Source: Protopterus annectens
Lineage: Eukaryota; Chordata; Ceratodontiformes; Protopteridae
NCBI RefSeq assembly: GCF_019279795.1
Contig: NC_056729.1
Coordinates: 1,863,066,311 to 1,863,130,310 of the forward strand
DNA: 64,000 bases
Direction: 5' to 3'
The translations under genes and the position numbers were made by a program. The notes beneath the pieces were generated by a model. The model had not been told where the DNA came from. It did not search any database and worked only from the letters and a program-made list of their open reading frames with translations. Shown piece by piece: positions 45,849-56,800 of this stretch; within the stretch, counting starts at the first letter, position 1; every line of letters starts with the position of its first letter.

Positions 45849-48701
45849 GGTTCATAGGTTGATACGTTCATACTAGGCTATCTGCCCTAGGGCATTTATA
45901 AGCTTAGCCAGAGTGTGTTTGGCTTTCACCACCCATTTTAAATAAATTTTGCTATGCCCTTTTTTGAGGTTAGTATACTGTGCCTCTGTCTAACAGTGAC
46001 ACAGAAGTGATAGCCGGGGTGAACCTACAATCTCCCATCCACTCATCAAGATTCCTCTTGAAGAGAGTCAATGAGGGACTCTGCCTAACCTGGACTGGGA
46101 TTTTATTCCAGAGTGAAAGGAGCCTCTGGGTTATGAATCTGTCCCTCCAGCATGTCCTATTTATTTCAGTGCTGAGGTTCAAGTCTCTCGAGCGCGTAGC
46201 TCGATGGGATTTGGATTTTTTGAGGTGCAGCATGTCCATTAATTCGGTTGGACATGGCTTTATACATCAGGCACAGATCGCCTCTGAGCAGGCGGTATGC
46301 CACTGAGTAGAGCTGGAGTTTCTTTAACCGTCAACATATGGCATCTGTTTGAGCCCTTTGATCATCTTGGTGAGGTACTTTTGGGGTCTTTCCAGTTGCT
46401 GCAGGTGTCTGGTAAGGTATATCCCAAAAGGGGCATTGTACTCAATTATGGGCATGATGAGGGATGAGTAAAGAGGCACGATGACTTCCCCTGATCTAGA
46501 TGTGAATCCCTTCATGATTAGGTGGGCTATATAAAATGTTTTTCTAACCACTTTGGCCACGTGGTTGTCAAATGAGAGATTGCTATCAACTTGGGTCCCC
46601 AGGTCCCTAATGACTTCTTCTGTACTTAATGGATTACCACCTATGTGGTAATTTGTGGGCACTTTGTTTTTGCCAAAGGGGATGACTATACACTTTTGGC
46701 TTAGCTTGAGGCCATGGCTCTGGCACCAGTTGTCTGTTTCTATGAGGCCCTTTTGGAGGATGCTTGTGTCGGCTGGAGAGTCGATTATGGCGCCCAGTTT
46801 GCAGTCATCTGCGAACTTGGTCAGCCACAGTCCTTCCGTGTTGGCCTGTACCGCAGAGAAATATATACTGAACAACAGAGGTCCCAGGACTGAGCCTTGT
46901 GGGATGCCACTTGTAACTGGTTTGGAGTCTGACATGGCTCCAGCAATTCTAACCATGTGGGTTCTGTCCTTGAGCCAGTTTGCAACCCATCTAGTGACAT
47001 AGGGGTTTATATTTAAACTGGTGAGCTTATCTATAATGCCCGAGTGGGGTATTGTATCGAAGGCTTTTGCGAGGTCCAGGTAGGCTGTGTGGACCACCTT
47101 CCCCTCGTCAATGGCCTTGGTGACTGTTTCAAAGAAATTGACCAGATTTAAGAGGCAGGATCTGCCCTTAACAAAGCCGAACTGGGTAGGATCCAGTGTC
47201 TGTAGGTCCCCAATATCTTTATTTATGAGGTCCATGATGATCCTTTCCATAGCTTTGCAGACCAAGCTAGTCAGGCTTATGGGGCCATAGTTTCCAGGAT
47301 CCGTTGAGGCACCACCTTTTTGGAGAGGGACCACTGTTGCTGTATGCCACTCTTTGGGTACATATCCTGTAGTAAGGCTGAGAGTGAACAGTAGCTTTAT
47401 GTTTGGGTTTAGCTCTTCTTGGAGTTCATGTAGGACGCAGCCCGGGACACCGTCTGGTCCCATTGATGCTGTGTTTTTTGCTTTGGAGAGGGCAGCTCTT
47501 ACCTGAGCATCTGAGATGTCAGGGGGGCAGCACTCTGTTGGGACAGATATTTGCCCTTTTGGTGGGGAGGGGGGAGAAGTTTGCACTGAACCTGTCAGCT
47601 AGGATGTTGGCAATGTCTGTGGGTTCGGTGTATTTTTTGTCATTTTGGACTAATTCTGAGCATATCTGGGAATTCCCACCCAGGTTTCTAACATAACTAA
47701 AAAAAGCCTTGTGATTATCCTTAGTGTCCTGTGCAATTTTTCTCTCGAAGCTGGCCTTAGACGATTTTATGAGTGCCCGTAGTTTTTTGCTAATACTGAT
47801 CAGAGATGCCTTCCCTTTTTGGGATTTTGCTCTATCATGTAGTAGCTTCCTCCTTCTATTGTATAGTTTGTCTATGGCTGGGGTCCACCAGACAGGATGT
47901 CTGCCTTTGGAGGATTGGGTCTTGGTTTTATTTGGGATTGCATGATCCATGCATTCCTGAAGGTGTTCATAGAATGCGTTTATAAAGGATTCTGCGGTCT
48001 GGGCGTATTTTCCACAGGCCCGGGGGCTTTGAAGGATTCCACCTCAGTTTTGAGGCGTGTGAAATTTGCTTTAGAGAAGTTTTTCACTGTGGTTTTCTGG
48101 GCAGTGGGTGGGGTCAGGATGTGAATATCCAGTGAGATTAGTTTATGGTCTGATCTTACCAGTGAGGGATACACTTCTGGTCTGGAGCATAGTATCCCCA
48201 TGTTGGTGATGATCAGGTCCAGTATGTTTTCCCCTCTTGTGGGAGTGGTAGCAAGTTGTTCCATAGCATTTGAGTTTATAAATTCTAGGAACCTTTGGGC
48301 TAGGGTGTTGGAGCTAGAGTAATGCTCCCAGTCTATGTTTGGGTAGTTGAAGTCGCCCAATATAATGGTATTTGGAGAGACCTTCATATTTTCCAGTATT
48401 CTTAGGAAGGCCGAGTGGGGTTCCTCGGTTTGGGAGGGTGGTCTGTTGCAGGCTATAAACTGGAAGGCAGTTTTACCCACTGTTAGTTGTACATGGATAG
48501 TCTCTGATTCTTCGTGCTGTGCCACCAACCTGGAGGTGTGGGTATCTTTGACGAATATTGATACTCCCCCCCTCCTTTTGTGGTTCAGTCCAAGTTTCGG
48601 GGCCAAAAAGCATGGTATGAGGTATAACCTGGTAGTGCTGAGGTGCTCTCGGGAGCCTTGAACCAGGTTTCTGTTACTGCACAGATATCGATGTTCTCCA
48701 T
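45849..48701 (-). mobile_element. CR1-type LINE G, 5'-truncated
   Basis: The minus-strand insertion is 2.85 kb. Unit 1 is contiguous at the same point (CTTGTTTAACTATCTAAAAC, about 15990). The 3' end is on the left and shares GGGCAGATAGCCTAGTA with LINE F. The 5' end falls within the endonuclease domain (MENIDICAVTETWFK), so ORF1 and the leader are missing, as is typical of aborted reverse transcription. Confidence 0.88.
45970..48701 (-). pseudogene. CR1 LINE ORF2 fragment (LINE G)
   Basis: Endonuclease blocks lie in 47980-48606 (GGVSIFVKDTH, ILGDFNYPNIDW, VRSDHKLISL). A linker is at 47519-47950. A 420-codon RT frame spans 46324-47586 with MGPDGVPGCVLHEL, LDLAKAFDTIPHSG, PQGSVLGPLLFSIYF and KFADDCKLGA. 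The C-terminal region ends at 45970. Frameshifts near 47980 and 47550, and a break near 46330, interrupt it. The RT core, including FADD, is open. Confidence 0.82.
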
Positions 48702-49679
48702 GCTATCTAAAACATTTTTATAACCAAAATTAAAGTTACCTCCACATACACAGCATATAAATTGAGCAACTGTGTCTAACCCAATTTAACTGTATATAGT
48801 GATCAAATTTTACAGAACCCTATGACAGACTACAAACAACTTCTCACCATTACCACTAAGCCATCTGAGCTAAATAATCAGCCCTTACCAGTCTCAAACC
48901 CAAGAGTCTGCACACCATAGCCACAGCAATTTATATAATAAACCGAATTAAAATAAACCTCAGAACCATCACCCCAGCTCCTATTCATCCACTAAATCAG
49001 CATCCCAGAATCCACATTATCCAAAACTTCACAAAGCAACCCCACTCAAATTAACCAGCCTCCCCCTCAAAAATATTCAAACACTACTAAATTGTACAAC
49101 CGCTGACTAATAACATACCCTTACAACAAAATCAATAGAAATAAAAAATTACCATCTACACCACTTTCTTTACACTAATAACAATATGCTCCTGGTTTAC
49201 ATCACATCCCTCACTATACTATCAATCGCCCATCTTATATCATATCATATCATATTACCCTATGAGAACTTAGGCCCTAGCCCCTACATCCTGTTATTCT
49301 CAAAATCAACAGGTACGCCCATCTTATATCATATCATATCATATTACACTATGAGAACTTAGGCCCTAGCCCCTACATCCTGTTATTCTCAAAATCAACA
49401 GGTAAACAGGAATCTCATCTTCCCATCGCAATTTATACCAATTCCCATCCACTTCAGTCCTTTCAAACTATAACCTCACAATCAGCCCCTCAAAACCTCC
49501 CTACGTTATAACAAATATGTAGCAAAAATTATAAAAACTATAATTTCTATTACATCTAAACTAGATCTTTGCAGAGACATTCATCCTAATTCCAGTCAAT
49601 CAAGCACACCAATCTATCTACACACCCAAACTTCCCAGCACTCCCATACTTTATTGCACCTTCCCAGGAGGCAGCTGAT
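48702..49679. other. Unassigned A/C-rich sequence, copy of 15991-16885
   Basis: It is collinear with unit 1 apart from small indels and an 89-base tandem duplication at 49227-49404. No coding potential was seen. Confidence 0.4.
49227..49404. repeat. 89-bp tandem duplication
   Basis: CGCCCATCTTATATCATATC begins at 49227 and 49316, and each copy continues to AAAATCAACAGGTA. The two copies are nearly identical. Unit 1 has one copy near 16528-16615. Confidence 0.9.
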
Positions 49680-50575
49680 CTACTACTACTACTACTAAAT
49701 ATAAATATTAGAAGCATTACTAACAAAATCTATGATCTACAGGTCAACCTCTCTCAATACTCACCAGATAGTGTAATTTTCTCTGAAACTTGGCTAAAAC
49801 CTGACCATAGTAACAATGAAATACTATCTCCAGGTGACATCATCAAACGGAAAGTCAGAATAGCAAGAAGAGGAGATGGTATAGCAATTCTGTATAAAAA
49901 ACACCAATTTTCATAACCCTAAAGTAATATTTACAAAGCTATATCCCACCCCCCAAAAAAAAACATTCTACCTTAGAAAACTTACTAAACTGGACCTCCA
50001 ATTCACTCCCTCAAGAAACTATCATCATGGGTGATTTTAACACTGGTTGGCTCACCTGTGCCTCAATAAACCCCACTGTTTATATTAGTCTCCAGAGATT
50101 TACTCAAATCATCCAATCTCCTACAAGGATAGATAAATCATCTAAAAGATAGTCAATCCTTAACTGGATTTTTAACTAATACACCAGACCACACCTCACA
50201 TGCCAGCTGCCTACCAGACAGCCTGAGTGACCACCTTCCTATTTTTCTACTAAGGCAAAAAATTCATTATAGGACACACCATACCTACCAACTAATAACA
50301 AAAGTAACTCTACTCCATGTAACTTCACATCTTCCTTAAAAAGCTTTAATTGGATACCACTCTAGTTACTTGACCTAGATGCAGCTGTTAACTGCTTCAA
50401 CACTACCTTTTTATGTATCTTAAATTCACATGCTCGTCTAAGAACAATAAGAACCAAATCTATTCCTGCTTCTTGGTTTACTAAAGAAACAAGGCCATTA
50501 AAATCAGAGATAAAGCCTGGGACCAAAAGCATAAAGATAGAGCCCAAACTTCAAATCAAATCTACCTGGAGCTCA
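49680..50575 (+). pseudogene. LINE ORF2 endonuclease remnant (unit 2 end)
   Basis: This is the copy of 16886-17775, with VIFSETWLKPDH and IIMGDFNTGW blocks. The catalytic-region GDFN is kept, while stops interrupt the frame. It ends at the satellite at the same base context as the unit-1 copy. Confidence 0.75.
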
Positions 50576-50584
50576 GAAACAAAT

Positions 50585-51605
50585 GAATGTAACTAATCTA
50601 AGATACAGTAGTTACTTTTATGTAACAGAGTACAATGCCACAGATAGTGATTAATGGTGATCAGTGTTAAGTACTCTTAGATTTATGTGATGGAACAAAA
50701 TGCCACAGATGGTGATCGATGTAACTACACTTACATACAGTGGTTACATTTATGTAACAGCAGCAAGCTACAGATGGTCATCAATGTAACTAATGTGAGA
50801 GACTACGTAACAGAGCAGCATGCCACAGATCGGGATCAAAGCAACTAATCTCAGATACAGTGGTTACATTTATTTAACACAGCAGCAGCATGCCACAGAT
50901 AGTCATCAACATAACTAATCTTAGACACAGTGGATATTATGTAACACAGCAGGTTGCCAGATATAATGAGCAATGTAACTAATCTAAGATACAGTAGTTA
51001 CTTTTATGTAACAGAGTACAATGCCACTGATGGTGATTAATGGTGATCAGTGTTAAGTAGCGTTAGATTTATGTGACAGAACAACATGCCACAGATGGTG
51101 ATTGATGTAACTACACTTACATATAGTGGTTACATTTATGTAACAGCAGTATGCAAAAGATGGTCATCAATGTAACTAATGTGAGAGACTATGTAACAAA
51201 GCAGCAAGCCACAGATGGTGTTCAAAGTAACTAATCTTGGATACAGTGGTTACATTTATGGAACATGCCACAAATGTTGATCAATAATGTTATTTGCAAT
51301 GATTACATTTGTACTTCACAGTAACATACCACAGACAGTGATCAATCTAATTAATCTTAGATACAGTGGTTTCATTTATGTAACAGAGCAGCATGCCATA
51401 CATGGGAATGAATGTAACCAATCTTAGATATAGTGGTTGCATTTATGTATCAGAGTAACATACCACAGAAGGTGATAAATGTTACTAATCTTAGATACAG
51501 TAGTTACATTTATGTAACAGAGTAACATGTCATACATGGGAATGAATGTAACTAATCTTAGATACAGTAGTTACATTTATGTAACAGAGTAATACGCCAT
51601 AGACG
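50585..51605. repeat. Satellite block, unit about 67 bp (repeat unit 3)
   Basis: This is the same family as 4375-5390 and 17780-18985. Only one copy of the 64-bp variant is present (near 50935), against five in unit 2. Confidence 0.9.
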
Positions 51606-52283
51606 ACCAAAGCAGTTTCAATATGATGAGCCCATTTATTCATTTTGTTTGATAAACAGGCAGGTGGTTTAGTGCCAGATCCTTTTCGGCGACACCCTGG
51701 ACTACAAGGCTAAGAATAACAGATCAACAGCAATATATTAAGAAGAATTCAAAGTCAGTATCAACAGGCGACTGCTGTAGTAAAGTAGTAATAGTATATG
51801 AACAGGCAGTACAGACAAAAGTATCTGAACATTATACAAATATGTAATAGAAAATGTAGTAATGTATGTACAAAGATGTAATAGAAAATGTAGTAACATA
51901 CATACAATAAGAAAAATATCCAAACATTATTTACAAACTGATATAATATAACCATCTTTAAAACAGTAGGAAGAGTTAAAGAATCAGGCTTAATTGTTCT
52001 GTGGAATGTATTAGCACTGTATGCATTTAATATGTATTACAATTATATTAATGTCACATACCTTGCAACTGTACAGATTTTCGCAGACTGTCCAGATTTT
52101 TACCTAATATTTTTGGCGACCGGACCTTTTTCCATTAGTATAAGTCGATTTACAATGTGCACGTTGGCCAATCAGCGTGCACGTTTTGGAATATTAATGG
52201 GGGGGGGGTCATGGTATAATGACAAATAATTCATAGTGTCATAGCAGTGGTACTCTGAATGGAAGAAAAATTAAGGCACTTAC
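51606..52283. other. AT-rich intron (unit 3), shortened
   Basis: It is collinear with the start and end of 18986-20218. About 670 bases of that interval are missing and replaced by about 100 unrelated bases at 52113-52215. The donor GTAAGT of the LRR exon is at 52278-52283. Confidence 0.6.
52113..52215. other. Replacement sequence with a GTGCACG inverted repeat
   Basis: Unrelated to the other units, it holds GTGCACG, TTGGCCAATCAG and CGTGCAC in succession, a perfect 7-base inverted repeat around a CCAAT box, and ends in a ten-G run. It marks a deletion with filler, or the scar of an unidentified element. Confidence 0.5.
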
Positions 52284-52370
52284 TTTAGCTTTTGTAACTT
52301 ATTGTTTGGACTCCTTAAGGCCTCGGACAGATGTTCTGCCCCTTCATTTCCAATTTCATTCTCTGACAGC
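52284..52370 (-). CDS. Internal LRR exon of an NLR-type gene (unit 3)
   Basis: The exon is 87 bases, minus strand, with the same TTTCTGCACAG acceptor, GTAAGT donor and phase as the unit-2 exon. It encodes LSENEIGNEGAEHL and ends NNKLQKL. All framework Leu, Asn, Ile, Gly and Ala positions of the LRR are kept, while 10 of 29 residues differ from unit 2, all at non-consensus positions. It is upstream of the unit-2 exon in the direction of transcription. Spliced together the two would read LQKLNLSGN across the junction, a correct LRR register. Whether it is transcribed cannot be judged from sequence. Confidence 0.8.
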
Positions 52371-53472
52371 CTGTGCAGAAATACAAAAAGACAGAGTTAT
52401 TCCCAGCATTGTGAACACCACATCATTCATTTGTTAAGTACACATGGTGTTTCAGATTTATAGCATTGCCACTGAAGAAAAGATAAACACTGGCATCTTT
52501 TGTTTTACAAAAAACAGTTGCCATCCTGACTACCAGTTTCTGGTTATTGTGCCTTGTGGTACAGACAGTGACAAGGAACTGCTTAAACCTTAACACAGCA
52601 CAGCCTGTTACCATGAAAACAATGTTCTAATATGACAGTGAGCATACTCTACAGTGTTCATCTTGCTTTACAAAAGTAAAAGTTATGTACTCACCATAAC
52701 TATTCATCTGTGTTGTCCATTTTCATTCCTCCTCAACTGATGGGTCTATGATCCAACTCAGCCGCATTCACTTAGACTTTCAGAACAAACTCTCAAGCTC
52801 CTTCCTCTACCCATAATTCACTCCTCCCTTTACCCATAACTCCTCAGAACCCTGTAGGACCTCAGATCAAGTTTGCTGACCCAAATGTAGAAAGACTAAC
52901 CACAGCCAATATGGAATGAAAGTCAATAGGACAGACAGGGGCTCAAACATGGAACGGTGGTTCTTTATTCACCATCATGTCCCTCCCAGAGGTAAAGGGA
53001 AGGGGGAAGGAGAACAGGAAGTTGAGGAAGAATGAAAATAGGTAACACAGATGCATAGTTATGGTGAGCACATAACTTTTATATCTGATGGTGTCAGTTT
53101 TCATTTATTCCTCAACTGATGGGACAGAGTCCCCAGCTACGTGAACCTTGGGCAGCCCTCATGGAAGGATATTTGGAGTATCGCAGAACCAAAGGAAGCA
53201 GCCCTATTTTTTGAGATCAAATCCAATTTGTAATGAGCAATAAAGGTATGAGCAGTGGACCAAGTGGCTGCAGCACAAATGTCATCAATGGAAGTTATCG
53301 ACCAAAAACCAAAAGTAGCCATGGATCTAGTGGAGTGAGCTTTAGGAAGTCTGGGCAAAGAAAGGCCTTACTGACTTTAAACAAATGAACTGAAATGCAA
53401 TGTTACCCACTTTGCTACAGTAACTTTGGCAAATGGTTTTCCCAAACTGCTAGAGGCAAAGAAGATGAACAA

Positions 53473-53646
53473 GAAGTTATGTACTCACCATAACATTCGA
53501 TGTATGTAGTCCATCTCGCCTCACATTCTTAGTCGTGGGTTCGGAGCCGAACCTCGGCTTCGACGCGACCATACTCTAGCTCAAAGTCTTTAATTGACTC
53601 ATGGCTAAGAGGTATCCCATGCTGCAACATGCCTATTCCCAGATCT
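53473..53646. repeat. Right inverted terminal repeat of D
   Basis: It matches 59595-59744 in inverted orientation, including GGAGCCGAACCTCGGCT and GGTATCCCA. About 28 outer bases (GAAGTTATGTACTCACCATA onward) have no counterpart in the left repeat. Confidence 0.88.
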
Positions 53647-53777
53647 TCTTTGCTGCAAGCTCACATACACACACACCAACATGCTGAGAGGAAAAAACTC
53701 AACACATCAAAAAGGAGTGCTGCAAACAGAGACTCGACCTCTAGGTCCTCCAGGAGGGGGTAGGTGGGTGGGTTAGT

Positions 53778-53877
53778 AAGAATGTGAGGCGAGATGGACT
53801 ACATTCATCGAATGTTATGGTGAGTACATAACTTCTTGATGTTATGTAGTCCAATCTTGCCTACATTCTTACCCATA
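53778..53877. repeat. Internal complementary region of D
   Basis: AAGAATGTGAGGCGAGATGG to GAGTACATAACTTC complements the right end. GATGTTATGTAGTCCAATCT to ATTCTTACCCAT complements the left end. The two are fused near 53836. Confidence 0.9.
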
Positions 53878-53911
53878 GGACAGTGTCCCTAGCACCTAAA
53901 CTTTGGGTGGC

Positions 53912-55204
53912 TCACTGGAAAATACTCCTGAGCACTGTGGAACCAAAGGAAGATCTGACTCTAGATATCAGATCCAATTTATAGTGACTAATAAAGGTGT
54001 GAGGAGACGCCCAAGTGGCTGAAGCACAAATATCATCCATAGACATCCTAGCCTGAAAGGCAGTAGAGGTGTCTGATCGTGTAGAATGAGCCTTCACTTT
54101 AAAGGGTAATTCCTTGCCATTTGAAGTATAAATGAAGGAAATGCACCTAGAAATCAATCTGGACAAAGTTACTTTAGAAACTGGAGCCTCGAGTCTATTG
54201 TCTGAAAACGAGACAAAGAGTTGATCTGATTTCCTAATATCTTTAGTTCTATGTAAATAGAAATGCAATTGTCTGTGGACATCTAGCTGATGAAATTTAA
54301 ATTCTGCCCTCTTAGAGAATTCCGGGAAAAAAACAGGCAGCTCAATGGACTGGTTGAGGTTGACCACTGAAGCAACCTTCGGCATAAAGAAAGGATTAGG
54401 TCTTAGCGAAACCCTGTCCTTGTGAAATACCAAGTAAGGGGGCCGAACTGATAAAGCTTGGAGCTCAGAGACTTGCCTAGCCAAAGTGATGGCTATCAAA
54501 AAGATTGTCTTCCAAGACAAAAATTTAATGTCACAGGTTGCAGTGGGCTCAAAAGGAGGTGAGGTAAGCCACTGTAACACAAAATTAAGGTCCCATGGCA
54601 TTACAGGATCAAAGACTGGAGGTCGAAGTAGCATATTCCCTTTCAGAAAAGCTCTGCAAAGTCTATGTGCCATTAGATTGGGTTCATTAGCAACATGAAA
54701 GGTAGAAATGGCTGCCAACTGCACTTTGATAGTTGCCGCAGCTGATCTCTGGTTGAACAGTTGAGAAAGAAATTCTAAAACTGATAAAATGGAAGCTGTA
54801 TAGGGATCAATCTGCCTTTCATGAGACCAAATGGAGAATCTCTTCCACTTACTGGAATAAATCTTCCTAGTAGAAGGCTTGTGGGAAGAAGACAGAATAT
54901 GAACCACCTCTGGGGAAAAATCATGAAGCCTGACTAGGGACGGAATTGGAGCAGCCATGCTGTCAACCTGAGGGTCTGAATGGAGGGGTGGAACTGCCCT
55001 GACATATGAGTCAGTAGATCTAGCTCTGGGTCCAGAATCCACAGATCGTCCATTAGATAAGGGTGGAGAAAAGGAAACCAAATCTGACGAGGCCAGTGTG
55101 GTGCAATCAGTATCATTTTGCTTCCCAAGGATTGTGCTTTCTGAATAACCTTCATTATCAGAGGGATTGGAGGAAGGCATAGAGAAGACAGGGGGGCCAA
55201 TCAT
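53912..55204 (-). CDS. Tyrosine recombinase ORF of element D (intact)
   Basis: The ORF is 430 codons. The N-terminal ~90 residues are Ser/Pro-rich. The SAM-like DNA-binding part starts near residue 110 (PSTRKIYSSKWKRFSIW), and the catalytic part follows from about 205. Catalytic positions are Arg243 in LARQVSEL, His373 and Arg376 in AHSTRS, Trp398 in SATWAS and Tyr408 in SHYKLD. This completes the R-H-R-W-Y set of DIRS recombinases, which integrate circular cDNA without target-site duplication. It overlaps the RT/RNase H end in another frame. It is the most complete recombinase in the window along with that of B. Confidence 0.88.
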   Translation of the reverse strand: MIGPPVFSMPSSNPSDNEGYSESTILGKQNDTDCTTLASSDLVSFSPPLSNGRSVDSGPRARSTDSYVRAVPPLHSDPQVDSMAAPIPSLVRLHDFSPEVVHILSSSHKPSTRKIYSSKWKRFSIWSHERQIDPYTASILSVLEFLSQLFNQRSAAATIKVQLAAISTFHVANEPNLMAHRLCRAFLKGNMLLRPPVFDPVMPWDLNFVLQWLTSPPFEPTATCDIKFLSWKTIFLIAITLARQVSELQALSVRPPYLVFHKDRVSLRPNPFFMPKVASVVNLNQSIELPVFFPEFSKRAEFKFHQLDVHRQLHFYLHRTKDIRKSDQLFVSFSDNRLEAPVSKVTLSRLISRCISFIYTSNGKELPFKVKAHSTRSDTSTAFQARMSMDDICASATWASPHTFISHYKLDLISRVRSSFGSTVLRSIFQ

Positions 55205-56800
55205 GAACTAGAGCGTCCCTGGGTGCCTCCCCCTTCGGGGGGATAAGGGTGAAGTAGCTGCTGCATTTGGCATTGAGGGGGCTGGCAAACAGACCGCAGC
55301 AAGGCTGATCCCATCTGCGGAAAATCCGCTCCTCCACTTGTTCGCTCTGGGACCACTCATGAGGCATCAGAATAGCTCTTCTCAGCCTGTCGGTAATCAC
55401 ACTGGACTTCCCCGGTATATGCACTGCCATTAGAACGCGTCGGGAAGATACTGCCCACTGCCACACTCGAAGTGCCTCTCTGCAAAGGGGATATGACCTG
55501 GTTCCTTCCTGTTTGTTCAGATACCATACCACTGACATATTGTCTTGAGTGGATCGCAATTGTCCCATGAGGAAGAAAGCCATGAAGTGCTTGCAACGCT
55601 AATAGCACCGTTCTCATCTCTAAGACATTGATATGCAAATGGATCTCGTGTTCTTGCCACATGCCTTGGACCATCCTGCCGAGATAATGCCCCCCCCCCC
55701 CGATCTGGGAGGCACCTGTGGTCACCGTGGCCACCGGAGAAGGAAGAACGAAAGGCATAACCACGTTGAGATTGCTGGTCTGAATCCACCAGCGCAGATT
55801 CTGCTTGCACCTGTCTGTAAACAGAATAAGATTGGAGAGCGGGAGATTCTGTAGAGACCATTGGACAAAAAGTAGCCACCGAAGAAGCCTCATATGTAGT
55901 CTTGCAAGAGGAACTAGCATAATCGTGGCAGCTATGGTCCCTAATAACTTGAGGACCTCTTTTGCCTTAAACTTCTTCAGTGGTAGCAAAGCGTAGACCT
56001 GCTGCTATAAAACTTGAATTCTCTCTTCTGGTAGGAAGGCCCTTGTGAGCATCGTGTCTAATTTGGCGCCAATAAAGGTAACATGCTGCGAGGGCAACAA
56101 GGTTGACTTTTCCCAATTCAGAGTAATTTCCAGATTTTGGCACAGTGCAAAAGTGGCGTCCCTGGTCTGTAGCAGTAGATGCCTGGTGGTGGCAGAAAGT
56201 AGCCAGTCGTCCAGGTACGGAAACACTTGGAATCCCTGACGTCTCAAGTGAGCCGTTACCACTGCCATGCATTTGGTGAACACCCTAGGGGTTTTGGTGA
56301 GACCAAAGGGCAGGGCGCGAAACTGAAAATGACTGGCTCCCTGCCGGAAGCATAAGTGACTTCTGGATGCCCTGTCCATTTTGATATGGTAGTAAGCATC
56401 CTTGAGGTCGATGGAGCAAATCCACACATCTTACCCTAATAAAGGGAGAATTGACTGTAACGTGACCATGCAGAACTTGGACTTCTCTACATGAAGGTTC
56501 AAACGGCTGAGATCCAAGATGGATCACAGGTCCCCTTTTCTTTTCGGCACCAAAAAAGAATCTGGAGTAAGTCCTTAATTCTGCTTGGTCTGAGGGGACA
56601 GGCTGGATGGTTCCCTTTGACAGCAACTTTTGTACTTCTAAAGTTGTGGAATCCCTTTGACTGGGTGGAACATCTAGGATTCCTTTGTTTGGAGGGGGAT
56701 AAGAAAGAAGGGGAATATGATAACCTCTGGAAATTATCTCTAATAGCCACTCATCTTGGGTGATGTCTCGCCAGGCTTCTGGGTATAGAGAAATGTGACC
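54934..56800 (-). pseudogene. DIRS reverse transcriptase/RNase H of element D
   Basis: The RT N-terminal blocks (EWLLEIISRGYHIPLL and TYSRFFFGAEKKRGPVIHL) are in the gag frame of 56285-57535. The catalytic part is in another frame at 56005-56427, with CSIDLKDAYYHIKM, FRALPFGLTKTPRVF and FPYLDDWLLSA (YLDD intact). RNase H and the C-terminus follow at 55357-55989, part of 55158-55583, and 54934-55200 (PRQIWFPFL). At least one frameshift near 56430 and others near 55500 break it. The RNase H start reads TTGASQIGG, where A has TTDASDRGW, so a catalytic Asp is replaced. Confidence 0.82.

Noticed and set aside
53501-53760. CG-rich stretch as a promoter or CpG island
   Set aside because: It is the terminal repeat and spacer of DIRS element D. 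Any promoter would be the element's own.
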